Position numbers and translations under genes: made by a program | Notes under the pieces: generated by a model | The model's database searches: none | What the model saw: the letters and a program-made list of their open reading frames with translations, nothing else | What the model was told of the DNA's origin: nothing | From: an uncultured Limosilactobacillus sp. | GTDB lineage: Bacteria; Bacillota; Bacilli; Lactobacillales; Lactobacillaceae | Assembly: GCF_934202705.1 (NCBI RefSeq) | Contig: NZ_CAKPYE010000005.1 | Span: 62,001 to 126,000, forward strand | DNA: 64,000 nucleotides | Direction: 5' to 3' | Shown here: in pieces, positions 26,260-35,913 of the stretch | Numbering within the stretch: the first letter of the stretch is position 1 | How the letters are laid out: each line of letters begins with the position of its first letter

Positions 26260-28650
26260 TTATTTATTAGCGTCAGCTACCTTGTTAGCTAAATCATCAT
26301 TATGGGCATTCTTTAATAAGTTTTCTGCCTGCGTTGATCGATAACGATCATTCATTTTTAAATTGTCACCCATGGCACTGACGGCTGCATTAGCAGCGTC
26401 CGCATTATTATCAATGATGGCTTTATCTAGTTGATAATACGTTTCTGTTTGCAATTTGTTTAACGCATTACTATCGTTAGCATGTAAAGCGGTTAGTGCC
26501 TTCTTATCAACTTCAGCCTGACTTGGTTGAGGAGTGGCCTTTGCAGCCTTTGCTTCCGCAACTCGCCGATTCATTGTGTTGGTAAGACTAGCAATCCGTG
26601 CATTATTCACATTTTGCTGATGGATAAATAACCCGGTTCCACCAGCGATAAGTAAGACTAGCACGGTAATTCCACCAATCATGGTCCGCTTAGCACCCTT
26701 CATAAGCGTCTTTAACTGTGGTGACTCTTGCTGTTTGTTTTCGGGCTTTTGATTAGCTAATTGTTGGGTAATCATCAATTGAACCATTCTGTTCAAATTA
26801 TCAGATGAGGTCTTATTGCTATTCGACATTTGTTGGTTAATCAACTCCTTATTCAAGGCCGAGTAATCTTTGCGGGCGGCATCTAACTTATGATTCAAAT
26901 TTTTAACTTCAGTATGGCGGTCAACCGATTCCTTTTGGTAATTATCTCGTTCTGTAGTTACCTTGGATAACTGAGCTTTCAAGTCGCTAATGGTTTGATT
27001 AGCTTCCCGAATTTCTTGATAAGGAGCATCAACCCTTTTGCTTTCAGTTTCCGCTCTCTTAGCCGCAGTTACTGTTTGTTGTGCGTTCATATCTTCGGCA
27101 GTCACTTTAGTTCGCACCTTACTTAGTTGATGATCATAATGTTCCATGGCTTTCTGTAATGCCTGTTGACCATTGATTCTTAACTGAGCGGCATCCTCAC
27201 GAGCTTTAATTTCATATTTTCGATCCTGTTGCTTCTGTAACTTAGCCTGTTCTTGTTCATTTTGCTTAAGTAATTTTTCAGAGTCCTTAGTAAATTGATC
27301 AGTGGCTAATTTATCATATTTAGCAGTTAAACGTTTTTCTAAATCTGCCCGATTGGCTTTGGCGTCCTCATGAATTTGTTCTTGTTGTTTTTCATAAGCA
27401 CGTTGGGCTTCTTTCAATTCTAGCTGTTCTTGATCATCAATTTTAGTATTTTCTTTCTTACTTTCATCTTCTTTTTTAGCATAGAGTTTATGGAAAATGT
27501 CATCATGCAAATTATCTAAATCATTTTTGTGAGCTTCCTTGAATTGAGCAATGGTTTCAGCGGCCGCTTTACGATAACTTTCTCGTTGCTTAACAATTGC
27601 TTTTTCATTAGAATCATTAATTTTCTTTTCAAGATTCTTAAGATAAGCATTGTAGGTCTTTTTCTGCTGATTTAATTGATAATCGACATAGCCCGGTTGC
27701 CCTGGGTTAACGGGATCAAGTACTTTAACCGCAAATTGCGGTGCTTCAACATATCCCTTTTGTCGAGCTTCAGCCGTCTCATCATTGACTTCATCATTAA
27801 TCGTTCGCTTGTTGGCCCTTTTTTCACGACTAGGGATTACTAGATCGGTATCATTTTTGTCAATATTATCTTCACTTAAATTCTGAACAGCTTTATCTTT
27901 TGCCGATTCAGCATTATCCTTTGGTACTTGAGATTGAGGCGATTGGCTTGCCACTGATTTTTCGTCTGGATTAATAAAGGTATTACTTTCCGGGTCATAA
28001 ACTGTGGTAGTATCCGCTGGTGTTTCCCCAACATCATCTTCATCCTGAACGTCAGCATATGCTGGAATCGTTAAATTAACTGCACCCCGGCTAGTTTCGG
28101 CTTCGGTTGGGATATGCGCCACTTGGTCTTCACCAACTCCCAGCGAATTCATATAGGCCTCTTTAAGGCTTTCGGCAATTTGCTTTTTTTCATCATAGGG
28201 TACGTCATCATTATTTGGATCGTTAAAGATACTTTCAAAAAGAACCTTAGTTAGATTTTCAAAATCATAGGATACTTTAAAATTCGGTAAGGTAATCCAT
28301 TCATGAGGATTCCCAGAACCACTACCCGGTTTACCTGGTTTAGGCTTTTGATTTTTATCAAATTCCCAAATAGCCATGTATTTAAAGGGAATTGGTGAAG
28401 ATTCATTAGCAGATAACGTTCTTAACTCGTTTAGAAAATCTTCTGCATTCTTAAACGTGGCAAACGGTAAGGTTTGTTTTAGTGGCTTTTCCCCATCTGC
28501 ATTTTCTGAAGCCGAGAGATCATCAATAATTTCCTTAACTGCATCATTATTCTTTGGTAAGTAATCTTCCGCCAAAACCATAAATACAGTATATTTATCG
28601 TCTAACATGGTGCGCTTATTCTTTTTTCGCAATGACTTAAATAAACCCAT
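26260..28650 (-). CDS. Large coiled-coil membrane protein of the transfer region
   Basis: A 796-residue protein. Residues 1-150 form a globular domain (begins GLFKSLRKKNKRTMLDDKY). Residues about 300-640 are strongly charged and helical, predicted coiled coil. One membrane helix lies near 657-675, followed by a short helical exterior tail. I do not recognise the family. Its position between the VirB2-like and VirD4 genes and its own TGGCGA promoter point to a structural or scaffold role in the transfer apparatus. Confidence 0.65.
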   Translation of the reverse strand: MGLFKSLRKKNKRTMLDDKYTVFMVLAEDYLPKNNDAVKEIIDDLSASENADGEKPLKQTLPFATFKNAEDFLNELRTLSANESSPIPFKYMAIWEFDKNQKPKPGKPGSGSGNPHEWITLPNFKVSYDFENLTKVLFESIFNDPNNDDVPYDEKKQIAESLKEAYMNSLGVGEDQVAHIPTEAETSRGAVNLTIPAYADVQDEDDVGETPADTTTVYDPESNTFINPDEKSVASQSPQSQVPKDNAESAKDKAVQNLSEDNIDKNDTDLVIPSREKRANKRTINDEVNDETAEARQKGYVEAPQFAVKVLDPVNPGQPGYVDYQLNQQKKTYNAYLKNLEKKINDSNEKAIVKQRESYRKAAAETIAQFKEAHKNDLDNLHDDIFHKLYAKKEDESKKENTKIDDQEQLELKEAQRAYEKQQEQIHEDAKANRADLEKRLTAKYDKLATDQFTKDSEKLLKQNEQEQAKLQKQQDRKYEIKAREDAAQLRINGQQALQKAMEHYDHQLSKVRTKVTAEDMNAQQTVTAAKRAETESKRVDAPYQEIREANQTISDLKAQLSKVTTERDNYQKESVDRHTEVKNLNHKLDAARKDYSALNKELINQQMSNSNKTSSDNLNRMVQLMITQQLANQKPENKQQESPQLKTLMKGAKRTMIGGITVLVLLIAGGTGLFIHQQNVNNARIASLTNTMNRRVAEAKAAKATPQPSQAEVDKKALTALHANDSNALNKLQTETYYQLDKAIIDNNADAANAAVSAMGDNLKMNDRYRSTQAENLLKNAHNDDLANKVADANK

Positions 28651-28691
28651 ACTTTTTACTCCTTTAGAAATAGTTATTTAATTCGTTTCCT

Positions 28692-28728
28692 AATTTAAAT
28701 ACCTGCCATTAAACCGCAACTTTCGCCA
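28692..28728 (-). promoter_or_regulatory. TGGCGA-box promoter of the coiled-coil protein
   Basis: Minus strand: TGGCGA (28723-28728), 25-bp spacer, TAAATT (28692-28697). Confidence 0.8.
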
Positions 28729-28769
28729 AAAATAGCTAGTACTTGATAGTCTAATCTAAATATGTTAGT

Positions 28770-28851
28770 GTGTGATTGGATAAGCGATAGTATCCTTACG
28801 AGGACTATTACGGGGACTTTTCATTCTGGTTAGAATGGAAAGTCCTTTTTT
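28770..28851 (+). ncRNA. Candidate small RNA on the plus strand
   Basis: Between two minus-strand units the plus strand can form a hairpin (28787-28808, ATAGT..CCT TACG AGG..ACTAT) and then a strong terminator (28814-28845, GGACTTT...AAAGTCC) followed by six T residues. No reading frame fits. The promoter is not clear, so this is tentative. Confidence 0.35.
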
Positions 28852-28870
28852 AGTGCCAAAAATAATAAAA

Positions 28871-28944
28871 AATCCTTCTTGGCTGTCGATAAGTTAAGTT
28901 AAAAATTCATAACTAAATAAATTTGAAACTTTCCAAGAAGGATT
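28871..28944 (-). terminator. Long-loop terminator after the VirB2-like gene
   Basis: Twelve-base arms AATCCTTCTTGG and CCAAGAAGGATT are separated by about 50 bases and followed on the minus strand by TTTTTTATT. Confidence 0.6.
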
Positions 28945-28964
28945 CCTATTTCTAAAAGAGTTAA

Positions 28965-29276
28965 CTAGCTAAAGTTTTGTTCACCATAGCCCTGTAGCCA
29001 TGAGGTAAAGAACCAAGCGCCGACACAAACAACAATCCCAATTGCTGCCCGTCCCCAACGTTTCTTAGCTGCCCGAGCTGATTCATCACCACCGACACCA
29101 TACAGACCGGCACCCCACATAATGGAAGCACCCATTGCCACAAGTACAGCAATTTTGAGGTCATTCGCTACCGTTCGAATGGTGTTAGCGGTTGATTGTC
29201 CAACATCAGCATCCAAATACATATATTGAACCACCGATTGATACTTGGCCCACAGATTCAACACTGGTTGCATCAT
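28965..29276 (-). CDS. VirB2/TrsB-like small membrane protein
   Basis: A 103-residue protein with two membrane helices (about residues 38-60 and 75-95) joined by a short basic loop (RAAKKRWGRA), the topology of VirB2/TrbC pilin-like subunits and their Gram-positive relatives. It has a GGGAGG ribosome site, a TGGCGA promoter and a terminator after it, so it is made as a single-gene unit, as might suit an abundant subunit. Confidence 0.65.
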   Translation of the reverse strand: MMQPVLNLWAKYQSVVQYMYLDADVGQSTANTIRTVANDLKIAVLVAMGASIMWGAGLYGVGGDESARAAKKRWGRAAIGIVVCVGAWFFTSWLQGYGEQNFS

Positions 29277-29326
29277 TGGTATAAGCCTCCCTTAATTTGA
29301 ATTCGATCACAAACTGATCAGAATTC

Positions 29327-29363
29327 AGATTAATGAAAAACCACCAAGGGTTAAGTTTCGCCA
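29327..29363 (-). promoter_or_regulatory. TGGCGA-box promoter of the VirB2-like gene
   Basis: Minus strand: TGGCGA (29358-29363), 25-bp spacer, TAATCT (29327-29332). Confidence 0.8.
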
Positions 29364-29374
29364 CTTTTTGTCGA

Positions 29375-29623
29375 TTAATTTGCGTGATCTACCGGAACTC
29401 GATTTCTAACCTGTTGATACCAGCGATTAAAGTCTTCCACCGAATGGATCCCATAATCTTTCATCAACTTTTTACCAATTAGATCAATGAGCTCTTGTCG
29501 CTCTAAGGCTTGATAATCTCGAATGTTTTTCCGAATGGTTTTAAGTTGCGCTTCTAGCTTTTCCTTTTGTTTTTCAGCAGCTTGTCGCTTTTTAGTCGTT
29601 TTTATAATGGCATTTGTTGTCAT
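29375..29623 (-). CDS. Small coiled-coil protein
   Basis: An 82-residue, highly charged protein; residues about 8-48 form a predicted coiled coil. It overlaps the Clp-like ATPase gene by one base, so it may be a partner or adaptor of that ATPase. No family recognised. Confidence 0.6.
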   Translation of the reverse strand: MTTNAIIKTTKKRQAAEKQKEKLEAQLKTIRKNIRDYQALERQELIDLIGKKLMKDYGIHSVEDFNRWYQQVRNRVPVDHAN

Positions 29624-31500
29624 TAACTTACCTTCTCTCCATCTTTATCATCTATAACTTGACTATCAGGAATCTGTCGAAATAGAACTTTTCGTCCATT
29701 TACCTTATGTCTTTGTAATGCTGTTCGATCATAATCAGCCCGTTGATCAAGCACTGAGGTTGCAATCGTGTGGTAACGATTGTCCGGCTGACTTTCCAGT
29801 TGTAATAACATCATGGATAGCGGTGCCGTAACATCCCTTTCAATGACTCGTTCAAGTGGCCGAGCCCCATTGGCAACGTCAGTTCCCACATCAGCCAAGT
29901 AGTTCACTAGATCATCTTCATAATGCAATCTAAATCCCCGAATTGCTAAACGATGATTGAGAATCTTTAAATCATGTACCGTAATTTGTTTAATAATCGA
30001 TCTTGTTAAAACATTGAAAACAATTTTATGTTCAATTCGGTTGACAAATTCGGGACGGAAAATATTAGTTAATTCCAAACTAACTTCTTTCCGAAATGAC
30101 TCTTCTCGTCGATCTCTTTGTCGAGGAGTTTCGTGAGATTGTGCCACTTCGTCCACCGCTAGCTTGTATGACTGTTTATCAGCAACTAATTCAGCTCCTA
30201 AGTTAGTGGTCATAATAATAATGCAGTTACGAAAGTTAGTCCGCCGCCCACGGGAATCACGCAACTCCCCATTATCTAGAACTTGCAGCAGCCGATCATG
30301 AATACCCGTACTAGCTTTCTCAATTTCATCAAATAGCAAAATACAGTATGGTTTCCGCTTAATTTGATCTGTCACCATATATTGAAAACGATCCAATGAA
30401 TCACGCTCCGAAAATTCCGACATATCAAACCGCACCATGGCTTCCTCAGAATCAAACATGGCTTTTGCTAAAGCCCGAGCCAATGCCGTCTTACCAACCC
30501 CAGTAGTGCCTAAAAATAAAAATGAACATAACGGTTTATTGGGGGCCTGTAATCCGGCTTTAGCAATCGTGACTGCATTGGCCACTTGCTTAATAGCCTC
30601 TCGTTGCCCCTTCACATCCTGGGATAACCGTTCAGCTAAATTGCGTAAACGTAAACTATCATTTTTCAAAATGTTAGTAACTGGAATTCCACGCATAATC
30701 TGTAAAACCATGGCAATATCCTTGAGATCAATTTTAGTTTGTCCATGGCGATTGGCAATTTCTCCCGCTTGATCAATTAAATCTAAGGCCTTGTCAGGAA
30801 GAAAGCGATCAGCAATGTATCGAGTTGATAAATCAACACTACCAACAATTGCTTGTTGAGTATAGTGAACTTGATGATACTTTTCGTACATCGTTTTCGT
30901 GCCGTCCACAATATGAATAGCCGTATTACGATCTGGTTCTTCCACAATTAGATCTTGAAAACGTCGTTGTAGAGCGGGATCTTTGGCAATGAATTTATTG
31001 TATTCGTCCTGCGTAGTGGAACCAATTAATTGAATCTCTCCCCGGGCCATGGCTGGTTTTAAAACATCACCTAGATCCATTGCTCCACCAGTTTGGTCCG
31101 CCCCCATAATGGTATGGATTTCATCAATAAACAAAATATTTTGCCCTTTGGTTTTACGAAACTCATCAATGATTTTTAACATCTTTTGCACTGTATCTCG
31201 CTGGCCTAATGCCGCAATTTGCATGACTCGAATGTGTTTACCATTCAGTTTTTTTCCAGCTTCATTTAAGGCAATTTGGCGAGCTAAACCTTCCACAATT
31301 GCAGTTTTTCCAACTCCGGCTTCTCCCAGAAGGATTGGGTTATTTTTAGTTAAACGACCTAGATAATCAATAATTTTACTAATTTCCCGATCCCGAGCGT
31401 ATGCTTGATAACGATCCGGATTCCGTTTAGCAGCTAATGTTAAATCATCTGTGTACTGGTCAATCATTGGAGTATTACTAATTGTCTGTTCTAAGCTCAT
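29623..31500 (-). CDS. Clp-like double AAA+ ATPase of the transfer region
   Basis: A 625-residue ClpA/B/C relative. D1 has GEAGVGKTAIVEG (about 58-70) and FIDEIHTIMG; D2 has GTTGVGKTALARA (about 320-332) and LLFDEIEKA. It lacks the Clp N-terminal adaptor domain and has no long ClpB-type middle domain. Such stripped Clp-like ATPases occur in some conjugation regions, where they may remodel or unfold transfer proteins. It sits in a run of tra genes between topoisomerase III and the VirB2-like gene. Confidence 0.85.
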   Translation of the reverse strand: MSLEQTISNTPMIDQYTDDLTLAAKRNPDRYQAYARDREISKIIDYLGRLTKNNPILLGEAGVGKTAIVEGLARQIALNEAGKKLNGKHIRVMQIAALGQRDTVQKMLKIIDEFRKTKGQNILFIDEIHTIMGADQTGGAMDLGDVLKPAMARGEIQLIGSTTQDEYNKFIAKDPALQRRFQDLIVEEPDRNTAIHIVDGTKTMYEKYHQVHYTQQAIVGSVDLSTRYIADRFLPDKALDLIDQAGEIANRHGQTKIDLKDIAMVLQIMRGIPVTNILKNDSLRLRNLAERLSQDVKGQREAIKQVANAVTIAKAGLQAPNKPLCSFLFLGTTGVGKTALARALAKAMFDSEEAMVRFDMSEFSERDSLDRFQYMVTDQIKRKPYCILLFDEIEKASTGIHDRLLQVLDNGELRDSRGRRTNFRNCIIIMTTNLGAELVADKQSYKLAVDEVAQSHETPRQRDRREESFRKEVSLELTNIFRPEFVNRIEHKIVFNVLTRSIIKQITVHDLKILNHRLAIRGFRLHYEDDLVNYLADVGTDVANGARPLERVIERDVTAPLSMMLLQLESQPDNRYHTIATSVLDQRADYDRTALQRHKVNGRKVLFRQIPDSQVIDDKDGEKVS

Positions 31501-31515
31501 TTTGTAACCACCTCC

Positions 31516-31956
31516 CTAAACCTGTGTGAGCAAAATCGCTTCGATTAGATTATCAGTTGTGACAAATTCTAAGTCAGCGTCATCCAGTTTATATTGATAG
31601 GACTTAATCTGACCGCCCTGAAACACCACCGTAAAGTGCCGCATAATAAAGGGATTTTCAACAATCCATTTATCTTCTTTAATCTGTTCAGCGACAAACC
31701 AATATTGGCTATCCAAGTTTTGCGAACTTAACGCTTCTCGTAATTGATAGATTCGTAACTGTGTTAAATCCGAGACATGAGCATTAAAATAACCAATTGC
31801 TAGTCGTTGACTGCTGTTCAATTCTTTTAAAAAGGAACGATGACTCCACCTTTTGGCCGATTGCCGACTTAACTGATTAATGTTTTTAACCACCACTGCT
31901 GGTGAATAACCCTTGCTTTTTAGTGATTTCAGCGTTTCATAATTATTCATTTGCAA
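31516..31956 (-). CDS. Hypothetical transfer-region protein
   Basis: A 146-residue soluble protein of mixed helix and strand, with no motif I recognise. It lies 11 bp after the 252-residue gene and 15 bp before the Clp-like ATPase gene, so it belongs to the same unit. Confidence 0.55.
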   Translation of the reverse strand: MQMNNYETLKSLKSKGYSPAVVVKNINQLSRQSAKRWSHRSFLKELNSSQRLAIGYFNAHVSDLTQLRIYQLREALSSQNLDSQYWFVAEQIKEDKWIVENPFIMRHFTVVFQGGQIKSYQYKLDDADLEFVTTDNLIEAILLTQV

Positions 31957-31967
31957 TCCTCCCCTGG

Positions 31968-32726
31968 TTAGATATCAAGATGAGGAATATTAGTAGTGGC
32001 GTCTTCGTCATGATCACTCGCTTCGGTACTAGTTTCATCCTTTTCAAATTTTGAGAAACCTTTAGCAATATCATCAGCATCACCCATTTGAACAGCATCA
32101 TCCTCCGGTGTTTTTTTCTTTGGTACCCGTTTCCGCATATCAAAGTCATCATAGTTTTGATACTGAGAACCAGCCTGATATTGATCAGCCTTAACCGTTT
32201 GATCAAGATCGGCAGCTGCGTCGTAATCATTGGCAAAATCATCTACTCCCTTATCGTTGTCATTATCAGTGTCAAATTGCCGAATTGGCGGTTGGGGTTT
32301 CGCTACATAATCTTCATGATGTTTGATACTTTGCTGTTGATTTTGTAATTGCTGTTTAGTTCGCTCAAAGCTTTCAGAAGCCTTTTGCCCTGCTTGTCGT
32401 TTATCGGTTTTCTCCTTTACACCAGATGGAAAGTCTTGATTGAGTTGATCATGTGGATTAGACTGACTGTTCTCCAGTTTTCGGGCGGAAGAAAGTCGAA
32501 AAACCATAATATTTAATTGCGGTACTAAGTCCTCCCACAACAGTAATTCCCATCTAGAGCCAGGTTGTGGTTGCGTATCTAATACAAAATTATTCAAGTA
32601 TTGGTCATCTGACAATAGAATATTTAGCATTCCACCACTTGTTTTAAACCGCATGACGGTTAAATTATCATAATGAGTTAATCCATATTGATTAGTGAAT
32701 TCTCCTGTTAATTTAAGCATATTCAT
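31968..32726 (-). CDS. Hypothetical protein with possible OB-fold N terminus
   Basis: A 252-residue protein. Residues 1-82 look beta-rich (KLTGEFTNQYGLTHYDNLTV) and could be an OB-type nucleic-acid binding fold; residues about 85-252 are acidic, Gln/Asp-rich and probably disordered, the general shape of single-stranded DNA-binding proteins. It follows the topoisomerase gene by 5 bp. The single-strand binding role is inference only. Confidence 0.5.
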   Translation of the reverse strand: MNMLKLTGEFTNQYGLTHYDNLTVMRFKTSGGMLNILLSDDQYLNNFVLDTQPQPGSRWELLLWEDLVPQLNIMVFRLSSARKLENSQSNPHDQLNQDFPSGVKEKTDKRQAGQKASESFERTKQQLQNQQQSIKHHEDYVAKPQPPIRQFDTDNDNDKGVDDFANDYDAAADLDQTVKADQYQAGSQYQNYDDFDMRKRVPKKKTPEDDAVQMGDADDIAKGFSKFEKDETSTEASDHDEDATTNIPHLDI

Positions 32727-32731
32727 TCTCC

Positions 32732-34807
32732 TTACTTATCTTGATTAAAATCAGCAATAAAGCCGAAGTAACTTTTACCATGAAATTTAGCATTGCCTAA
32801 TTTCCCACTCACAATCTTTGGTTTTCCTTTAATCGTGTACGTGAAACTAATCGTCTCTCCATTAGCTAACTGATTGAGTTCTTCAGGTGTAAAACGATGT
32901 GATCCCCAGACCTTTTTAATCCGTTTATGTTCACCATTGAATGTAATATCTTGATAATCATTATCTGAAAAACTAGCATTTTGCTGTTTTCGTTTTTCAA
33001 ATTTTCCAGCCAATAAGTCGACATTCTTTTCAATAATCGGGTTATCATGATCGATGACTTGATTAACGGTTGCTAATACTTTATCTGGTTCTTTTTCAAA
33101 CTTGCCAATCTGATCCATTCCGTCAAATAGCTGCACCGTAATATGCGGATTTGCAATAAAAGTATTTTGACTTAATAAAGCGGCCATTAGGCCTTGATCA
33201 GTTAATGATAAAATACCCCGTTCATCATTAAACATATGAGCTTTGCCCTGTGGAAGTGTTAATTCAGACATTGTTGACTGCTGTGTTGCCGCTGTGCCAA
33301 TCCCATTCTTACCATACTTGGAAAGTCGCTTGTAAAGCCATTCCTTGGTTGGTTTACTTGGCTTGGGATTCACCCCTTCATCAATGATTACTTTGGCTTC
33401 TTGTCCAATTGGCTTTTGTTGCTGCGGTAAGTTACCTAAATTAAAAATTAACTTGTAGTTATAGTTGACGGGTACGTTAAAATGGGTCACAAATTCAGGG
33501 TGTTCTGCAATCTGGGCTTCGATGGCTTCATATTCGTAATCATTACCAAAAATTGCCAGGGTACTTTTCGCTACTAACCTATAAATATCCACGGCACAAT
33601 CACCGTCATTTGCATTTTTAACTACGTTTCTAATTTCGTCTAAGTCTCTTGGAACTCGTTTTCCAAATCGGTTAGCTCCATGTGTTGCTTTCCCTTTCAC
33701 AATTGATGGACGTGGTTCCCAATGTTGTAGTAGTTGAGGGTCAACCCCAACTACTTTTGCGACCTTAATCGCATTCTGGACCAGGGTTGCAAACTGATCA
33801 GAAGTAATATATTTATCTTCCGTCCGGGGATAGGAAACATAGTGTTCCTGATAAAGTTGTTGGTAGACATCCTGAATCGTTTTTGAAGGATACCCTTGTT
33901 TCGATAGAATGGCATCGAGTTTTGACAAATCTAGCAGTGTTTTTGGTGATTGATGTTTTGTCGTACGCTTTACCCCGGAAACATGTCCAGGATTAGTAAA
34001 TTGATAGGCTTCTTTAACGGCACTTGCTTTATCAGCGTGGCGCAGTTTTTTTAATTCGTCTTCATTTTTAGGTGTCTTTCGAGCATAAAGATGCCCCTGA
34101 TCATCCTGGTACTTAACTTCATAATATGGTTTCTTAACATAGTTTTGAATCTCTTGTAATCGTTGATAGACAAAAGCCACCATCGTCGACTTTAATCGGC
34201 CTAACCTAACTGAATTGCGAACATAATACCCACCATTTCTTGCATATGAAGTGGCCAATCTGGTTAACGGCATTGAAAGATAATCCCATTTAGTTCGAGT
34301 AGATGATTTAAGATAATCACCATCTTGTTCTGGATTAGACACATCTTTCAGATTACTCAATGCCTTACGAATCGAATCTGCTTCTTCATCATCATGGTAT
34401 TCACGATAAACCGGGCCATTCCATCGAATAGCTATAATAATTTCCCATGCAATTAACTCCCCTTCTCCAGAAGGGTCATCATCGGTAGCAATTACAATTG
34501 CTTTAGCATTTTTACTTGCATCACGAATTTGTTTTAACAGTTTCCTTGCTTGATCATTTTTTGGACGTTTTCGCCAAGCAAAGTCAGAAATATTCCATGG
34601 AATATACTTGGGATCCCATGATTTATAACGTTCCCTCAACTGTTCCGGAACTTGATATTCGGGATCCTCTAATTTTAAAAGGTGTCCTTGCGCATGAACT
34701 AATTTATAGGAATGACCATTGAACATTCCTTGAGAGCCCCCAAGAGCCTTTTTAAAATTTTCAAAAGCATCTTTCTTTTCATTGAGAATTAAATAATCAT
34801 AGCTCAT
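32732..34807 (-). CDS. topB: DNA topoisomerase III (TrsI-type)
   Basis: A 691-residue type IA topoisomerase. The Toprim domain has the start YLILNEKKDAFENF and ATDDDPSGEGELIAWE (about 100-115); the catalytic tyrosine is in YVSYPRTEDKY (about residue 325). The C terminus lacks zinc ribbons. Conjugative plasmids of Gram-positives carry such enzymes (TrsI/TraI) to resolve transferred strands. It is the first gene of a unit with its own TGGCGA promoter. Confidence 0.9.
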   Translation of the reverse strand: MSYDYLILNEKKDAFENFKKALGGSQGMFNGHSYKLVHAQGHLLKLEDPEYQVPEQLRERYKSWDPKYIPWNISDFAWRKRPKNDQARKLLKQIRDASKNAKAIVIATDDDPSGEGELIAWEIIIAIRWNGPVYREYHDDEEADSIRKALSNLKDVSNPEQDGDYLKSSTRTKWDYLSMPLTRLATSYARNGGYYVRNSVRLGRLKSTMVAFVYQRLQEIQNYVKKPYYEVKYQDDQGHLYARKTPKNEDELKKLRHADKASAVKEAYQFTNPGHVSGVKRTTKHQSPKTLLDLSKLDAILSKQGYPSKTIQDVYQQLYQEHYVSYPRTEDKYITSDQFATLVQNAIKVAKVVGVDPQLLQHWEPRPSIVKGKATHGANRFGKRVPRDLDEIRNVVKNANDGDCAVDIYRLVAKSTLAIFGNDYEYEAIEAQIAEHPEFVTHFNVPVNYNYKLIFNLGNLPQQQKPIGQEAKVIIDEGVNPKPSKPTKEWLYKRLSKYGKNGIGTAATQQSTMSELTLPQGKAHMFNDERGILSLTDQGLMAALLSQNTFIANPHITVQLFDGMDQIGKFEKEPDKVLATVNQVIDHDNPIIEKNVDLLAGKFEKRKQQNASFSDNDYQDITFNGEHKRIKKVWGSHRFTPEELNQLANGETISFTYTIKGKPKIVSGKLGNAKFHGKSYFGFIADFNQDK

Positions 34808-34843
34808 TTGTTCCAGCCTTCCTTGTTATTGTTTTCTTGTAAA

Positions 34844-34880
34844 ACAGTAATAATCTCGAATAACAAGGCAAATTTCGCCA
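34844..34880 (-). promoter_or_regulatory. TGGCGA-box promoter of the topoisomerase unit
   Basis: Minus strand: TGGCGA (34875-34880), 25-bp spacer, TACTGT (34844-34849). Confidence 0.8.
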
Positions 34881-34884
34881 AAAT

Positions 34885-34911
34885 AAAAACACATAGCAGA
34901 TTGCCATGTGC
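34885..34911 (-). terminator. Terminator after the second fic gene
   Basis: Minus-strand GCACATGGCA / TGCTATGTG hairpin followed by TTTTTATTTTGG, fused to the next TGGCGA box. Confidence 0.7.
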
Positions 34912-34920
34912 TTCTTTGGT

Positions 34921-35763
34921 TTATCTTTCATGTGGCTTGGGTTTAAACAGTAAAGTTTGTTTTCTAGCGTCTTCAATATTTTTCTCGTTTTGCTTAAGTA
35001 TCCCTAGCCTGTTATTAAGCGTCTTTTTTACATAATTTGCCACTAACCTTTCAAAGGGCAGTAAATCTCCAGTATCTTGAGCGTGTGATAAGGCTTGCAT
35101 ATATTCTTGCCGAGACGTTTTATCTGGTTGAATATTAATTACCGGATATCCTGCTTCCGTTAAAGCAAAATTCATTAACAAGCGAGAAGTACGACCATTA
35201 CCATCAATAAAAGGATGAATTGAAACAAAGCGATAATGTAAATCAGCTGCATACTTAACTGGATGTTCATTAATAGCTGCATCATTGGCCCATTTAACTA
35301 ACTTATCCATTTCAAATGGAATATCTAGTGGCGCTGTGTAGTGTCGATCTTCCCTTCCATATGGCCATACTTCAATGGCCCGATAGGCACCTGCCTCACT
35401 TTTTTCATTTGTGTTTTTGAGCATAACCAGTCGATTTAAATCTCGAATAGTGGTAATAGTTAAGGGTTGTTTTTCGCTTACCAGATTCATCATATAATCA
35501 TAGGCTTGGTTTAGATCGACCGCAGCCATTGCGTCTTTTAGCGGAACATTGTGAATGGTCATACCGGTATCCAGGATAGATGCTGTCTCATATCTATTTA
35601 AAGAACTACCCTCAATAGCGTTTGATGACCACACATGTTCAATTCGAATATTCCGTTCTAATTGTTTGGTTTGCGTTTTTGAAAGAGGTCGAAATGTGTT
35701 CATCTCATCTCTTAAGGTAGTTAGTTCATCAAGAGTTTCATTAAGAACTTTATCATTACTCAT
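34921..35763 (-). CDS. Fic-family AMPylase, class II (autoinhibited)
   Basis: A 280-residue Fic protein with an intact active site HPFIDGNGRTSRLL (about 186-199). The inhibitory motif SNAIEG (about 40-47; form (S/T)xxxE(G/N)) lies N-terminal to the core, the class II arrangement where one chain blocks its own ATP site. It would transfer AMP to a target protein when de-repressed. It is intact, in contrast to the Fic protein at 11.2 kb. It lies between the primase-like unit and topoisomerase III. Confidence 0.88.
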   Translation of the reverse strand: MSNDKVLNETLDELTTLRDEMNTFRPLSKTQTKQLERNIRIEHVWSSNAIEGSSLNRYETASILDTGMTIHNVPLKDAMAAVDLNQAYDYMMNLVSEKQPLTITTIRDLNRLVMLKNTNEKSEAGAYRAIEVWPYGREDRHYTAPLDIPFEMDKLVKWANDAAINEHPVKYAADLHYRFVSIHPFIDGNGRTSRLLMNFALTEAGYPVINIQPDKTSRQEYMQALSHAQDTGDLLPFERLVANYVKKTLNNRLGILKQNEKNIEDARKQTLLFKPKPHER

Positions 35764-35913
35764 TATTTCACCTTCTTTAGGATAAACTTTATACTAATTT
35801 TCAATTATAAACTTACATTCTATTTCTGGTAAAGACTATTGAATAAACATTCCACTTTACCATTTTGAGTTGCCAAGATATCGTTTTACTCTTTATGTTT
35901 GTTATCCAGCTGA
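35764..35913. other. Short intergenic region
   Basis: 150 bases, AT-rich, no gene, TGGCGA box or clear hairpin seen. Confidence 0.5.

Noticed and set aside
34566..34580. TGGCGA inside topoisomerase III
   Set aside because: It lies within codons and no gene start follows downstream, so it is not a promoter.
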